A DNA stretch of 64,000 nt, taken from positions 372,001-436,000 of the forward strand of contig JAXMOG010000001.1 of the NCBI GenBank assembly GCA_034670065.1, written 5' to 3'. The position numbers were made by a program, and so were the translations under genes. The stretch comes from Mesobacterium_A sp034670065 (GTDB lineage: Bacteria > Pseudomonadota > Alphaproteobacteria > Rhodobacterales > Rhodobacteraceae). Numbering within the stretch: the stretch's first letter is position 1; each line of letters starts with the position of its first letter. Under the pieces are notes generated by a model. That model did no database searches. It was not told the origin of the DNA and saw only the letters and a list, made by a program, of their open reading frames with translations. Positions 18,464-26,349 of this stretch are shown here, piece by piece.

Positions 18464-19944
18464 GCGACAGCAAAAAACCAGAGAAAATCCGCTGCGATGC
18501 CTGCCCGGTGATGTGCTACATCGCCGATGGGAAATCAGGTGCTTGTGACCGATACGCCAATCACGCAGGTGAACTGGTGCGCCTTGATCCGCTAACGATC
18601 ATTCAGGGTACGGAACAAAAATTGGTTCCGTTCATGAAGGACGGCGCTGAAGACAGCTGGGATGGCGATATTATCAAGGGTGAACGGCCATTTGTAACGG
18701 CGGTGGGTGCCGGCACCACCTATCCTGACTACAAACCCGCGCCGTTTATTGTCAGCCAGGATATCGAAGGCGTCGACATGGTCACCGTCGTGACCGAAGG
18801 CATTTTCAGCTACTGCGGCGTAAAGGTAAAAATCGACACTGACCGCCATATTGGTCACGAACGGGATGTTGTCTATGTTGACGGCGAACCGATTGGCCAT
18901 GTCATGACCTCGGAATACGGGTCAAAAATGCTATCCTTGGGTGGCGTCGAACACCTGACCGGCGGTAGCAAGAAAGAAGGCCGCGTGACATGTGATGCGC
19001 TTTTGCGGCTATGCAACCGTGAAGCCGTGACAATGATGGTTGGTGACGAAGATCACCAAACCGAAGTTGTGGTTGAGGCCGGCAAGGCCCCGTTGGTCAA
19101 TGGCATTGAAGAAAGCCTGATGCGTGTTGGCTGCGGCTCTGCGGCGATCGGTATGTTTGCAATGCAATGGTTTGAAAAAACCGACGAAGTTGTCGTGGTT
19201 GATGACCACATCACCGGTGTCTTGTCTGAACACGAAGCGGGCAAGCAGCTGGACGTGCCACCGACTGGCATCAAAATTCTTGGCCGCCGCTCGACACCAG
19301 GACGGTATTTTCAAGTTGCCAACCCCGGCACCGGTTGGGGTGGCACCGATATTGAAGACCCGTTGAAAATTCTGGGGCCATTCAATCCGAAAGTGGCTTG
19401 GGAAGGTTTGCGCCTGTTCATGGTCTCTACAACCGGTGAGCAATATGCCTATTACGAGCTGGACGCTGATCTGGTGCCACAGAAAAAAGACGTGCCGGAA
19501 CACCTGAAGCAATCGGCTGACTTAATTGCCGAAAACTGTGAACCATCAGTTTGTTCGGTCCTGTTCATGGGCGGAGCAGGCGGCAGCTTGCGCGCGGGCG
19601 TTACAGAAAACCCCGTGCGATTGACCCGGTCGGTCAAAGACTCGCTGACCCATGTGTCTTGTGGCGGGGCCGAGGCCTATGTCTGGCCCGGTGGCGGCAT
19701 CACGGTGATGGTCGATATCCTTGATATGCCAACACATTCTTTTGGTTATGTTCCAACCCCTGCCCTTGTTGCACCAATCGAGTTTACGTTGCGGGTCAGC
19801 GACTACGGAACGCTGGGCGGACATGTGGAGCACATCAAATCCGTCAAGGAAATCAACAAGGAAAACGCCCGCCGCGTAACCCAAAACCCGAACGCGGGTG
19901 ATCCGATGGCGCATGAAAACTACCGCTGGTCCAAGGGCGAATAG
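18460..19944 (+). CDS. hnr: 6-hydroxynicotinate reductase homologue
   Basis: A 494-residue protein recognised as the Hnr family of Eubacterium barkeri and Azorhizobium-type nicotinate degraders. It begins with four cysteines (C12, C15, C19, C29; CDACPVMC then GAC) suited to a [4Fe-4S] cluster, and has glycine-rich segments (MGGAGGSLRAGV, CGGAEAYVWPGGGI). In E. barkeri the enzyme reduces 6-hydroxynicotinate to 1,4,5,6-tetrahydro-6-oxonicotinate using ferredoxin. A 7Fe ferredoxin and a ferredoxin-NADP reductase in the same regulon fit that need. It overlaps the hydroxylase gene by 4 bp. Assignment rests on recognition plus the enamidase homologue next door. Confidence 0.82.
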   Translation: MSDSKKPEKIRCDACPVMCYIADGKSGACDRYANHAGELVRLDPLTIIQGTEQKLVPFMKDGAEDSWDGDIIKGERPFVTAVGAGTTYPDYKPAPFIVSQDIEGVDMVTVVTEGIFSYCGVKVKIDTDRHIGHERDVVYVDGEPIGHVMTSEYGSKMLSLGGVEHLTGGSKKEGRVTCDALLRLCNREAVTMMVGDEDHQTEVVVEAGKAPLVNGIEESLMRVGCGSAAIGMFAMQWFEKTDEVVVVDDHITGVLSEHEAGKQLDVPPTGIKILGRRSTPGRYFQVANPGTGWGGTDIEDPLKILGPFNPKVAWEGLRLFMVSTTGEQYAYYELDADLVPQKKDVPEHLKQSADLIAENCEPSVCSVLFMGGAGGSLRAGVTENPVRLTRSVKDSLTHVSCGGAEAYVWPGGGITVMVDILDMPTHSFGYVPTPALVAPIEFTLRVSDYGTLGGHVEHIKSVKEINKENARRVTQNPNAGDPMAHENYRWSKGE

Positions 19945-19948
19945 CGTT

Positions 19949-20809
19949 ATGGGCCCACAAGCCACCTTGTTACCAGACGGACAGCGGCTGCACTTGTCAC
20001 ATGGTCCAATTGACCTTGTGATTGGTGCCGATGGCCAACGTGATGCCGCGTTCAAGGCGGCCCAGGCGCGATTTGCAACCATCTTGGATGAACTGGTGGT
20101 CGAGCTGCCAGAGCTGCGCCAAGCGCTTTCGCCAAGCACACAACGCCCCGATGGGGCAGTTGCGCAACGTATGCATGACGCGGCGCGACTGTTCCGGGGG
20201 GCTGGCTATTTAACACGTATGGCAGCCGTTGCCGGGGCCGTAGCCGATGAGGTTCTGAACGCCATGACGCAAGCTGCGGATCTGCGGCGCGCCTATGTGA
20301 ATAACGGCGGCGACATTGCGGTGCATCTTACAGGTTCCGAAACCTTTGCCACCGCTATGATGGATCACGATGGCCAGGTTCTTGGCCGCATCTCTTTGAC
20401 TGCAGACGACGGTGTTGGTGGCATTGCCACCAGCGGGCGCCATGGACGCAGTTTTAGCCTTGGGGTTGCAGACAGCGTCACCGTTCTGGCAAAAAACGCT
20501 GCCCAAGCAGATGTGGCCGCCACATTAATCGCCAATGCCGTTGACCTGCCGAACCATCCGGGGATCAGCCGTCGCCCTGCCATAGAGGTTGATGACAACA
20601 GTGATCTGGGCACCACGCCGGTTGTGACAGGCTGCGCGTTCTTGGCACACTCTGACTGTGAAACGGCGCTGAAATCTGGCCATAGCCGTGCCATTTCATA
20701 TACTAACCAAAACTCAATCATCGGTGCTGCCCTGTTTCTTCAGGATCGGTCCGTTGCCATAGCGGGGCACATATTGTCGCTCCAAAACAAGGAGGTGCAC
20801 TATGCCTGA
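19949..20809 (+). CDS. UPF0280 family protein
   Basis: A 286-residue protein of the UPF0280 family, which shares the ApbE-like fold; its biochemical role is not established. Recognisable segments are AVAGAVADEVLNAM, NNGGDIAVHL and GIATSGRHGRSFSLGVADSVTV, which resemble the substrate-binding strands of ApbE flavin transferases. ATG 19949 is preferred over an upstream in-frame start inside the hnr gene. Its place between hnr and two PF06684 genes suggests a step in the same pathway or maturation of the flavin of the reductase; both are inference. It overlaps the next gene by 8 bp. Confidence 0.78.
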   Translation: MGPQATLLPDGQRLHLSHGPIDLVIGADGQRDAAFKAAQARFATILDELVVELPELRQALSPSTQRPDGAVAQRMHDAARLFRGAGYLTRMAAVAGAVADEVLNAMTQAADLRRAYVNNGGDIAVHLTGSETFATAMMDHDGQVLGRISLTADDGVGGIATSGRHGRSFSLGVADSVTVLAKNAAQADVAATLIANAVDLPNHPGISRRPAIEVDDNSDLGTTPVVTGCAFLAHSDCETALKSGHSRAISYTNQNSIIGAALFLQDRSVAIAGHILSLQNKEVHYA

Positions 20810-21383
20810 CCTATCCATCCGCAAAACCGCCTATTCGGTCGAAGAGATCTTTCACGAAGGCGGGCCAGTGCCCGATAAAAGCCAACGCCGCGCGGCTGGC
20901 ATTGTCGTTATCGAAAACCCGTTTGCCGGTCGGTATGAGCCTGACATCCAATGGTTCATGGAAGACCTGAAGCCGTTGGGCCTAAGCATGGCCACGCGCT
21001 TGGTCGAAATGCTGGGTGGACCGGATCAAATCGAAGGTTATGGCAAAGGCGCAATGGTTGGCGAAGCCGGAGAGCTGGAGCACGGCGCGCTGTGGCATGT
21101 GCCCGGTGGTTACGCCATGCGAGAGCTGCTCAGCAATTCCAACGCGATTGTCCCGTCCTGCAAAAAGGTCGTCGGCGTTGGCGGCCGTCTGGATGTGCCA
21201 ATCACCCATATCAACGCATCCTACGTGCGCAGCCACTTCGATTCCATGGAGGTCGGTCTGAACGATGCGCCTCGGGCAAATGAAATGGCCTTGGTTCTGG
21301 TGATGACCACCGGCGCGCGCGTTCACCAACGGTCGGGCGGTCTGGCGGCCGAAGATATCGTGGGAGAGGACGGGCTGAGATGA
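20802..21383 (+). CDS. amino acid synthesis family protein (PF06684/DUF1185), first copy
   Basis: A 193-residue protein starting with IRKTAYSVEEIFHEGG. It has GIVVIENPFAGRY, the YGKGAMVGEAGELEHGA segment and HINASYVRSHFDSMEVGLNDAPRANEMAL, all characteristic of PF06684. Structures of this family show a chorismate mutase-like variant fold, but the reaction is unknown. A strong Shine-Dalgarno (AAGGAGGT, about 20790) precedes it inside the end of the UPF0280 gene. It overlaps its paralogue by 4 bp; the two probably form a hetero-oligomer. Location suggests a step after ring reduction or opening. Confidence 0.82.
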   Translation: MPDLSIRKTAYSVEEIFHEGGPVPDKSQRRAAGIVVIENPFAGRYEPDIQWFMEDLKPLGLSMATRLVEMLGGPDQIEGYGKGAMVGEAGELEHGALWHVPGGYAMRELLSNSNAIVPSCKKVVGVGGRLDVPITHINASYVRSHFDSMEVGLNDAPRANEMALVLVMTTGARVHQRSGGLAAEDIVGEDGLR

Positions 21384-21964
21384 GCGCCAAGATCAGAAAA
21401 ATCGCCGTAAACGTTGAAGAAACCCATCTGGAACGGGGGCGAGTGATTTCGCCACCAACCCGCAAGGCCGTTGCTGTTGCGGTGATCGAAAACCCGTTTG
21501 CCGACACCTATCAGGAAGACCTGACAGAGCTGATGGACATTGGCGCTGAACTTGGCGCGCTGCTGGGGCGCAAGTGTGTAGAGGCATTGGGCATCACGCC
21601 CGATCAAGCTGAAAGCTACGGCAAATCAGCCATGGTTGGCGAAAACGGTGAGCTGGAACACGCCGCTGCGATCCTGCATCCGAAACTGGGCGCACCTTTG
21701 CGTGTTGAAGTTGAAAAAGGTGCGGCATTGGTGCCCTCGTCCAAGAAGATGGGAAGCCCCGGTCAGGTTCTGGATGTTCCACTTGGCCACAAGGATGCAG
21801 CATACGTGCGCAGCCATTTTGATGGCATCGAAGTCAGCTTGAACGACGCACCACGCAGAAATGAGATCATGGTGGCCGTTGCTGTGACAGACAGCGGCCG
21901 TCCACTGCCACGGGTCGGCGGGCTGACCCATGCAGACGCCGTCGGCAAAGACGGTTTACGCTAG
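21380..21964 (+). CDS. amino acid synthesis family protein (PF06684/DUF1185), second copy
   Basis: A 194-residue paralogue of the preceding gene with the same landmarks: AVIENPFADTYQEDL, YGKSAMVGENGELEHAAAI, and AYVRSHFDGIEVSLNDAPRRNEI. The two are clearly homologous along their length but diverged, which points to an old duplication with division of labour rather than a recent copy. It is the last structural gene of the operon; the MarR gene starts 53 bp downstream. Confidence 0.82.
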   Translation: MSAKIRKIAVNVEETHLERGRVISPPTRKAVAVAVIENPFADTYQEDLTELMDIGAELGALLGRKCVEALGITPDQAESYGKSAMVGENGELEHAAAILHPKLGAPLRVEVEKGAALVPSSKKMGSPGQVLDVPLGHKDAAYVRSHFDGIEVSLNDAPRRNEIMVAVAVTDSGRPLPRVGGLTHADAVGKDGLR

Positions 21965-22017
21965 CGTTTTCGGGTGGGACGGTTGCGCCGCCCCGCCCAA
22001 CCACGTTAAATGGAGAT

Positions 22018-22461
22018 ATGTCTGAAGTAGCCGAAAAAAATGAAAAAGAGTCAGATTACTTGCTTGATGATCAAGTCGGGTATCTGCTTCGCATTGCCAA
22101 CCAACGGCATGCCATCATTTTTCAAAAATGTATCTCTGAAGATCTGACCCCAACTCAGTTTTCCACGCTTATCCGTATCGCTGAACATGGTCAGCTGTCG
22201 CAAAACCATCTGGGTCGGTTGGCCGCTATGGATGTCGCGACAATCAAAGGCGTTGTTGACCGGTTGAAGGCCAAGGATTTAGTACGTTCGACCCCAGACC
22301 TAAAAGACAGGCGTCGGTCGATCATCTCTTTGACGGACAAGGGGCAACAGGCAACGGCCCAGTTGAAGATAGACGGTGCGCTGATCACGCAACAAACGCT
22401 GGAACCGCTGAAACCAGCAGAGCAGAGAACCCTTCTGGCTTTGCTAAAAAAGATTTCCTGA
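22018..22461 (+). CDS. MarR family transcriptional regulator
   Basis: A 147-residue winged-helix protein. The recognition region is LSQNHLGRLAAMDVATIKGVVDRLKAKDLV, with the wing DLKDRRRSIISLTDKG, and dimerisation helices at both ends. It has GGAG just upstream of ATG 22018. In Pseudomonas putida the MarR protein NicR represses the nic genes and responds to 6-hydroxynicotinate, so a similar role here is reasonable. It is the best candidate to bind the 22-bp dyads at 8532, 14865, 23733 and 23834. No such dyad was seen directly before this gene, so it is probably expressed from the upstream operon. Confidence 0.9.
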   Translation: MSEVAEKNEKESDYLLDDQVGYLLRIANQRHAIIFQKCISEDLTPTQFSTLIRIAEHGQLSQNHLGRLAAMDVATIKGVVDRLKAKDLVRSTPDLKDRRRSIISLTDKGQQATAQLKIDGALITQQTLEPLKPAEQRTLLALLKKIS

Positions 22462-22488
22462 CCTTCGAAATTCTGTCCCGCATTAACA

Positions 22489-22516
22489 AACGCGCCCACC
22501 GGTTGGTGAACGCGCT
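22489..22516. terminator. possible bidirectional hairpin between convergent genes
   Basis: An imperfect inverted repeat (GCGC, CACC, GGTT loop, GGTG, GCGC with a small internal loop) lies between the 3' ends of the MarR and enamidase genes. No strong T tract follows, so termination efficiency is uncertain. Confidence 0.35.
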
Positions 22517-22544
22517 TCTATGGCTTGTGGTGTCTGTGCTTAGA

Positions 22545-23708
22545 TCATTTGATATGTTCCGGCAGTCGCTGTGCAGGCGGTGTATTGCGCGACCGTTCTG
22601 AACGCACAATGCCGTCAATGATGGTCATACCAACGCCCGGCAGGTTCCCCTGTTGGACGGATTCCAGCATGGTTTTTCCGGGTGCATGCTGCGCCTGATC
22701 CAGCAAGACAAAATCTGCGCAGTACCCTTTTTCAATCAAGCCCGTGTCCAGTTTCCGTTGCCGTGACGTATTGCCATTCCCAAAGCAGAACGCCTCGGCC
22801 GCGGGCACGTTCCCAAAGGCGGACAGCATTGCGATCATGCGCAGAATTCCCAATGGCTGAACGCCGGATCCAGCGGGGCCATCCGTGCCAAGTATGACCT
22901 GATCCAACTTGCCCAATTCGCGCGCGGTATTCAGGGCCAGGACGGCCGAGCGTTCGTTGCCGTTATGGACAATTTCAAACGCAGCAGAGCAGCTTTCACA
23001 CAGGCAGACAATCTGATCATCTGGCAGTGCCGAATGCCCGCCGTTGATATGGCCAATCACATCCGTACCGGTTTCGATCACCATATCCGCATCAATCAGA
23101 CCAGAGCCCGGAATGGACGGTCCGCCTGTGTGGATGGTGCTTTGCATGCCGTATTTGCGTGCCCAGCCAACCATTTGCTGCGCTGTCTTGCCGTCTTTGA
23201 CGGTGCCCAGGCCCACTTCGCCCAGTAATTTGACGCCGGATCTGGCCAGATCTGCAAAGTCTTCTTCGACCATTCCCTGCTCAATGACCGGCGCGCCAGC
23301 ATGCACCTTGACCCCAGAGGGCCGGAAATTTTCATACCAACGCTGGGACGCGATCGCCATCGCCTTCAAGCCAATGATATCCTTGGGGCGGCCAGGCATG
23401 TGAACCTCACCAGCGGAAATCAATGTGGTGACGCCCCCGTGCAGGGTCGAGTCGATCCAGTTCAGCTGTTGCTGGCGTGGCGTGTAATCACCGACCACCG
23501 GGTGAACATGGCTGTCGATCAAGCCCGGCGCCACGGTTACTCCGTGGGCGTCCACTTCGGTTGTTGCGCCTTCGCAATCCAGGTCTTTCTCGTATCCCCA
23601 TGCGTCGATCTTACCGTCAATGGCGATCATACAATCGCCATCAAAGATCGGCTCTTCAAGTTTACCCGACAAAATTTGCCCGATGTTTTTGATGACAAGC
23701 TTTTCCAC
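22545..23708 (-). CDS. ena: enamidase homologue (amidohydrolase superfamily)
   Basis: A 387-residue amidohydrolase that closely follows E. barkeri enamidase as remembered: KNIGQILSG at the start, DYTPRQQ, LHGGVTTLISAG, MPGRPKD, HTGGPSIPGSG, HINGG, and SRNTPPAQR near the end. Metal ligands are seen in DSHVHP, in the two later His motifs, and in the Asp of LGTDGPAGSG. Enamidase opens 1,4,5,6-tetrahydro-6-oxonicotinate to 2-formylglutarate and ammonia. This is the step directly after 6-hydroxynicotinate reductase, whose homologue lies 2.6 kb away. The gene is transcribed on its own from a promoter carrying operator O3. Confidence 0.85.
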   Translation of the reverse strand: MEKLVIKNIGQILSGKLEEPIFDGDCMIAIDGKIDAWGYEKDLDCEGATTEVDAHGVTVAPGLIDSHVHPVVGDYTPRQQQLNWIDSTLHGGVTTLISAGEVHMPGRPKDIIGLKAMAIASQRWYENFRPSGVKVHAGAPVIEQGMVEEDFADLARSGVKLLGEVGLGTVKDGKTAQQMVGWARKYGMQSTIHTGGPSIPGSGLIDADMVIETGTDVIGHINGGHSALPDDQIVCLCESCSAAFEIVHNGNERSAVLALNTARELGKLDQVILGTDGPAGSGVQPLGILRMIAMLSAFGNVPAAEAFCFGNGNTSRQRKLDTGLIEKGYCADFVLLDQAQHAPGKTMLESVQQGNLPGVGMTIIDGIVRSERSRNTPPAQRLPEHIK

Positions 23709-23732
23709 AGCGATCTCCTAGAACCCAAATCT

Positions 23733-23754
23733 TTTCATTAGCATGCAAATATTT
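23733..23754 (-). promoter_or_regulatory. operator O3 before the enamidase gene
   Basis: Read on the minus strand, this site matches the 23834-23855 dyad at 16 of 22 positions, sharing TTTGCAT in the left half and AATGAA in the right. It lies 25 bp before the enamidase start and downstream of a TTGAC element, so it can act as a repressor site. Confidence 0.55.
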
Positions 23755-23808
23755 TTCACCCCCTGCCGTCAAGCTTTTTCGCTGGTTTCAGCCGATTTTC
23801 CACATGGC

Positions 23809-23855
23809 TTGACAGCTCCGTGCATCTCCGCTTATTCATTTGCATACGAATGAAT
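23809..23855 (+). promoter_or_regulatory. promoter and operator O4 of the ferredoxin operon
   Basis: TTGACA (23809-23814), 18 bp, then TATTCA (23833-23838) gives a plausible sigma-70 promoter. The -10 box runs into a 22-bp dyad at 23834-23855 with half-sites ATTCATTTG and CGAATGAAT around CATA, identical in both arms to O1 at 8532. It ends 12 bp before the ferredoxin start codon. Confidence 0.68.
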
Positions 23856-23867
23856 AAAGGCTTACAC

Positions 23868-24203
23868 ATGACCTACGTGGTGACCGACGCCTGCATTAAT
23901 TGCAAATACCAGGACTGCATCGAAGTCTGTCCGGTGGATTGCTTTTACGAAGGTGAAAATATGATCGTTATCAACACCGAAGAGTGCATCGACTGTGCGG
24001 TCTGTGAACCCGAATGCCCTGTTGATGCAATCAAGCCAGACACGATCCCAAACGCCGAGATGTGGATCGCCTTGAACCAACGGCTGGCGGAACAATGGCC
24101 AAATATCGATCAGAAGGGAGAGCCCCCTGCTGATGCCGATGATTGGGCGGAAAAACAACAAAAGCTGCCGTTGCTGTCAGAAGCACCCGGCCATCAAGCG
24201 TAA
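23868..24203 (+). CDS. fdxA: 7Fe ferredoxin, FdxA type
   Basis: A 111-residue ferredoxin. C9, C17 and C50 fit a [3Fe-4S] cluster, and C21, C40, C43 and C46 fit a [4Fe-4S] cluster (CINCKYQDC, CP, ECIDCAVCEPEC). The start at 23868 gives the standard MTYVVTDACINCKYQDC; upstream in-frame codons fall in the operator. It is in an operon with a ferredoxin-NADP reductase and under the same operator as the Rieske and reductase operons. It probably carries electrons from NADPH to the 6-hydroxynicotinate reductase or the Rieske oxygenase. Most relatives keep a housekeeping copy elsewhere. Confidence 0.92.
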   Translation: MTYVVTDACINCKYQDCIEVCPVDCFYEGENMIVINTEECIDCAVCEPECPVDAIKPDTIPNAEMWIALNQRLAEQWPNIDQKGEPPADADDWAEKQQKLPLLSEAPGHQA

Positions 24204-24213
24204 AGGATCAGGC

Positions 24214-25023
24214 ATGACTTTGGACATCACCCCGCAGGAAACTGACTTTCCCATTCCCACTGGCGTATTTGCGCAAACCGTTACATCGGTTGAACATTTC
24301 ACTGACCGGCTGTTCAAGTTTCGCATTACGCGGCCGTCGACCTTCCGTTTTCGGTCGGGCGAATTCGTTATGATTGGGCTGCCAAACGCTGAAAAACCGG
24401 TGTTCCGTGCCTATTCCATCGCCTCTCCCAGCTGGGACGAAGAGCTGGAATTCTATTCGATCAAAGTGCCTGGCGGACCTTTGACGGAACATCTGCAAAA
24501 GATCAAAGTCGGCGACACCGTGCTTATGCGCAAAAAGCCAACAGGAACTTTGGTGAATGACGCGCTGTTGCCCGGTAAACGTCTGTGGATGTTCTCGACC
24601 GGCACCGGCATCGCCCCGTTTGCCAGCCTGATCCGAGACCCGGAAACCTATGAAAAGTTTGACGAAGTCATCCTGACCCACACCTGCAGAGAGGTCGCTG
24701 AACTGACCTATGGCCAGCAGTTGGTCACCGCTGCGAAAGAAGACCCGCTGGTTGGGGAGTTTACACAAAATCTGCGGCTGTATTGCACCACGACACGTGA
24801 AGACTACCCGTTCATGGGGCGGATCACTGACCTAATGGCCTCGGGCAAAGTGTTCGACGATCTTGGCGTGCCCCCGATTTCACCGGAAACAGACCGGGGC
24901 ATGATCTGCGGTTCAATGGACATGCTGCGCGACACCAAGGCCATGTTAGAAAAATTTGGGTTGGTTGAAGGCGCGAACAACCGTCCTGATACGTTCGTCG
25001 TTGAACGCGCCTTCGTAGATTAA
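24214..25023 (+). CDS. fpr: ferredoxin--NADP reductase
   Basis: A 269-residue flavoprotein of the Fpr type. The FAD motif is RAYSIASPSW, followed by FYSIKVPGGPLTEHL. The NADP-binding part has FSTGTGIAPFASLIRDPETYEKFDEVILTHTCR and the C-terminal CGSMDMLRDTK. AAGGATCAGGC precedes the start. It lies 10 bp after the ferredoxin gene. The pair forms an NADPH-to-ferredoxin chain dedicated, by operator sharing, to the catabolic locus. Confidence 0.92.
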   Translation: MTLDITPQETDFPIPTGVFAQTVTSVEHFTDRLFKFRITRPSTFRFRSGEFVMIGLPNAEKPVFRAYSIASPSWDEELEFYSIKVPGGPLTEHLQKIKVGDTVLMRKKPTGTLVNDALLPGKRLWMFSTGTGIAPFASLIRDPETYEKFDEVILTHTCREVAELTYGQQLVTAAKEDPLVGEFTQNLRLYCTTTREDYPFMGRITDLMASGKVFDDLGVPPISPETDRGMICGSMDMLRDTKAMLEKFGLVEGANNRPDTFVVERAFVD

Positions 25024-25065
25024 GCGACCTAGCCGTGGTACTTCACCTTGGTTGCTGCCCTTGGA

Positions 25066-26346
25066 TCAATCCAAAATGGATGGCAACCAAAGTGAGACCG
25101 CAGGCACATAGGTGACCAAGATCAACGCGATCAAGATCGCCAGATAGAACGGCCAGATTGATTTCAACGCTTGTTCTATTTTGATCTTACCAACGGCACA
25201 GCCCACAAACAGGCAGGTGCCAACAGGTGGCGTGCACAGGCCCAGCCCCAAGTTCACCAGCATCATGATGCCAAATTGCGTTGGGTCCATTCCCAGCCCC
25301 TTGGCGATTGGCAAGAAGATGGGTGTGCAGATCAAGATCAGCGCAGCCATATCCATAATCATGCCCAAGAGCAGAAGAATGACATTGATCATCAGCAAAA
25401 TGATGATTGGGTTGTCAGAAATCGACACCAACAAGTTGCTCAATTTTGCAGGCACCTGATACAGGGCCAAAAGGTAGGCAAAGGATGATGCAAAGGCGAT
25501 CAAGATCATCACCATTGCCGTGGTTCGCACAGCACCGGTGACGGCAAGAACAAAAGAATCCCACGTCAGAGAGCGATAGTAGAACTTGGTCAGCAACAGT
25601 GCATACAATGCACCAAACGCACCGGATTCCGTAACTGTGAACACGCCGGACAATGTACCACCTACGATGATGACAGCGGTGATAAAGCCCGGAATGGCAT
25701 CCGCCGCACTGCGCCCCACTTCGCCCCAACCGGGGAAAGGTTCAGCCGGATATTTGTGTTTGACCGACAAGACATAGGCCGCAACCGCCAGGCTGAAACA
25801 CATCAAAATGCCCGGAATGACCCCCGCCAAGAACAGCTTGGATACGGAAATGCCGCCACCGGCAGCGACGGCGAAAATGATCATGTTGTGGCTGGGCGGG
25901 ATCACGATGCCCGCGATTGAGGACGTGACCGTAACATTGACCGCAAAGTCAGGACGATAGCCGCGTTCCTTCATCACCGGGATCAACAAAGACCCCAGCG
26001 CAGAAATATCCGCAACAGCCGATCCCGAAATGCCGCCAAACAGCATGGACGAGAAGATATTGACCATGGCCAGACCACCCTTCAGGTGGCCCACAAGGGC
26101 CGAAGCCAACTTGACCAACCTAGAGGCAATCCCGCCGTGAAGCATGATTTCACCCGCGAAAACAAAGAACGGAATCGCAAGCAGTGAAAAGACTGAAACA
26201 CCCGCAGTCGCACGCTGAAAGGTGATCAGCATTGGAAAGCCTTCGAACCAGAAGGCAGATGCTGCGGCGATGCCCATCGCAAACGCCACTGGCATGCCGA
26301 CCACCACCAAGACGCCGAAAACAAGCAGAAGTATCATTAAACCCAT
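25066..26346 (-). CDS. dctM: TRAP transporter large permease subunit (DctM)
   Basis: A 426-residue membrane protein with about 12 hydrophobic segments and the DctM landmarks LLVFGVLVVVGMPVAFAMGI, FVFAGEIMLHGGIASRL, MLFGGISGSAVADISALGS and IPPSHNMIIFA. It is the sodium-coupled transport subunit of a tripartite system with the DctQ and DctP genes just upstream on the same strand. The substrate is an organic acid or sugar acid, not defined by sequence. It converges on the ferredoxin operon 42 bp away with no clear terminator between. Confidence 0.92.
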   Translation of the reverse strand: MGLMILLLVFGVLVVVGMPVAFAMGIAAASAFWFEGFPMLITFQRATAGVSVFSLLAIPFFVFAGEIMLHGGIASRLVKLASALVGHLKGGLAMVNIFSSMLFGGISGSAVADISALGSLLIPVMKERGYRPDFAVNVTVTSSIAGIVIPPSHNMIIFAVAAGGGISVSKLFLAGVIPGILMCFSLAVAAYVLSVKHKYPAEPFPGWGEVGRSAADAIPGFITAVIIVGGTLSGVFTVTESGAFGALYALLLTKFYYRSLTWDSFVLAVTGAVRTTAMVMILIAFASSFAYLLALYQVPAKLSNLLVSISDNPIIILLMINVILLLLGMIMDMAALILICTPIFLPIAKGLGMDPTQFGIMMLVNLGLGLCTPPVGTCLFVGCAVGKIKIEQALKSIWPFYLAILIALILVTYVPAVSLWLPSILD

Positions 26347-26349
26347 GGG

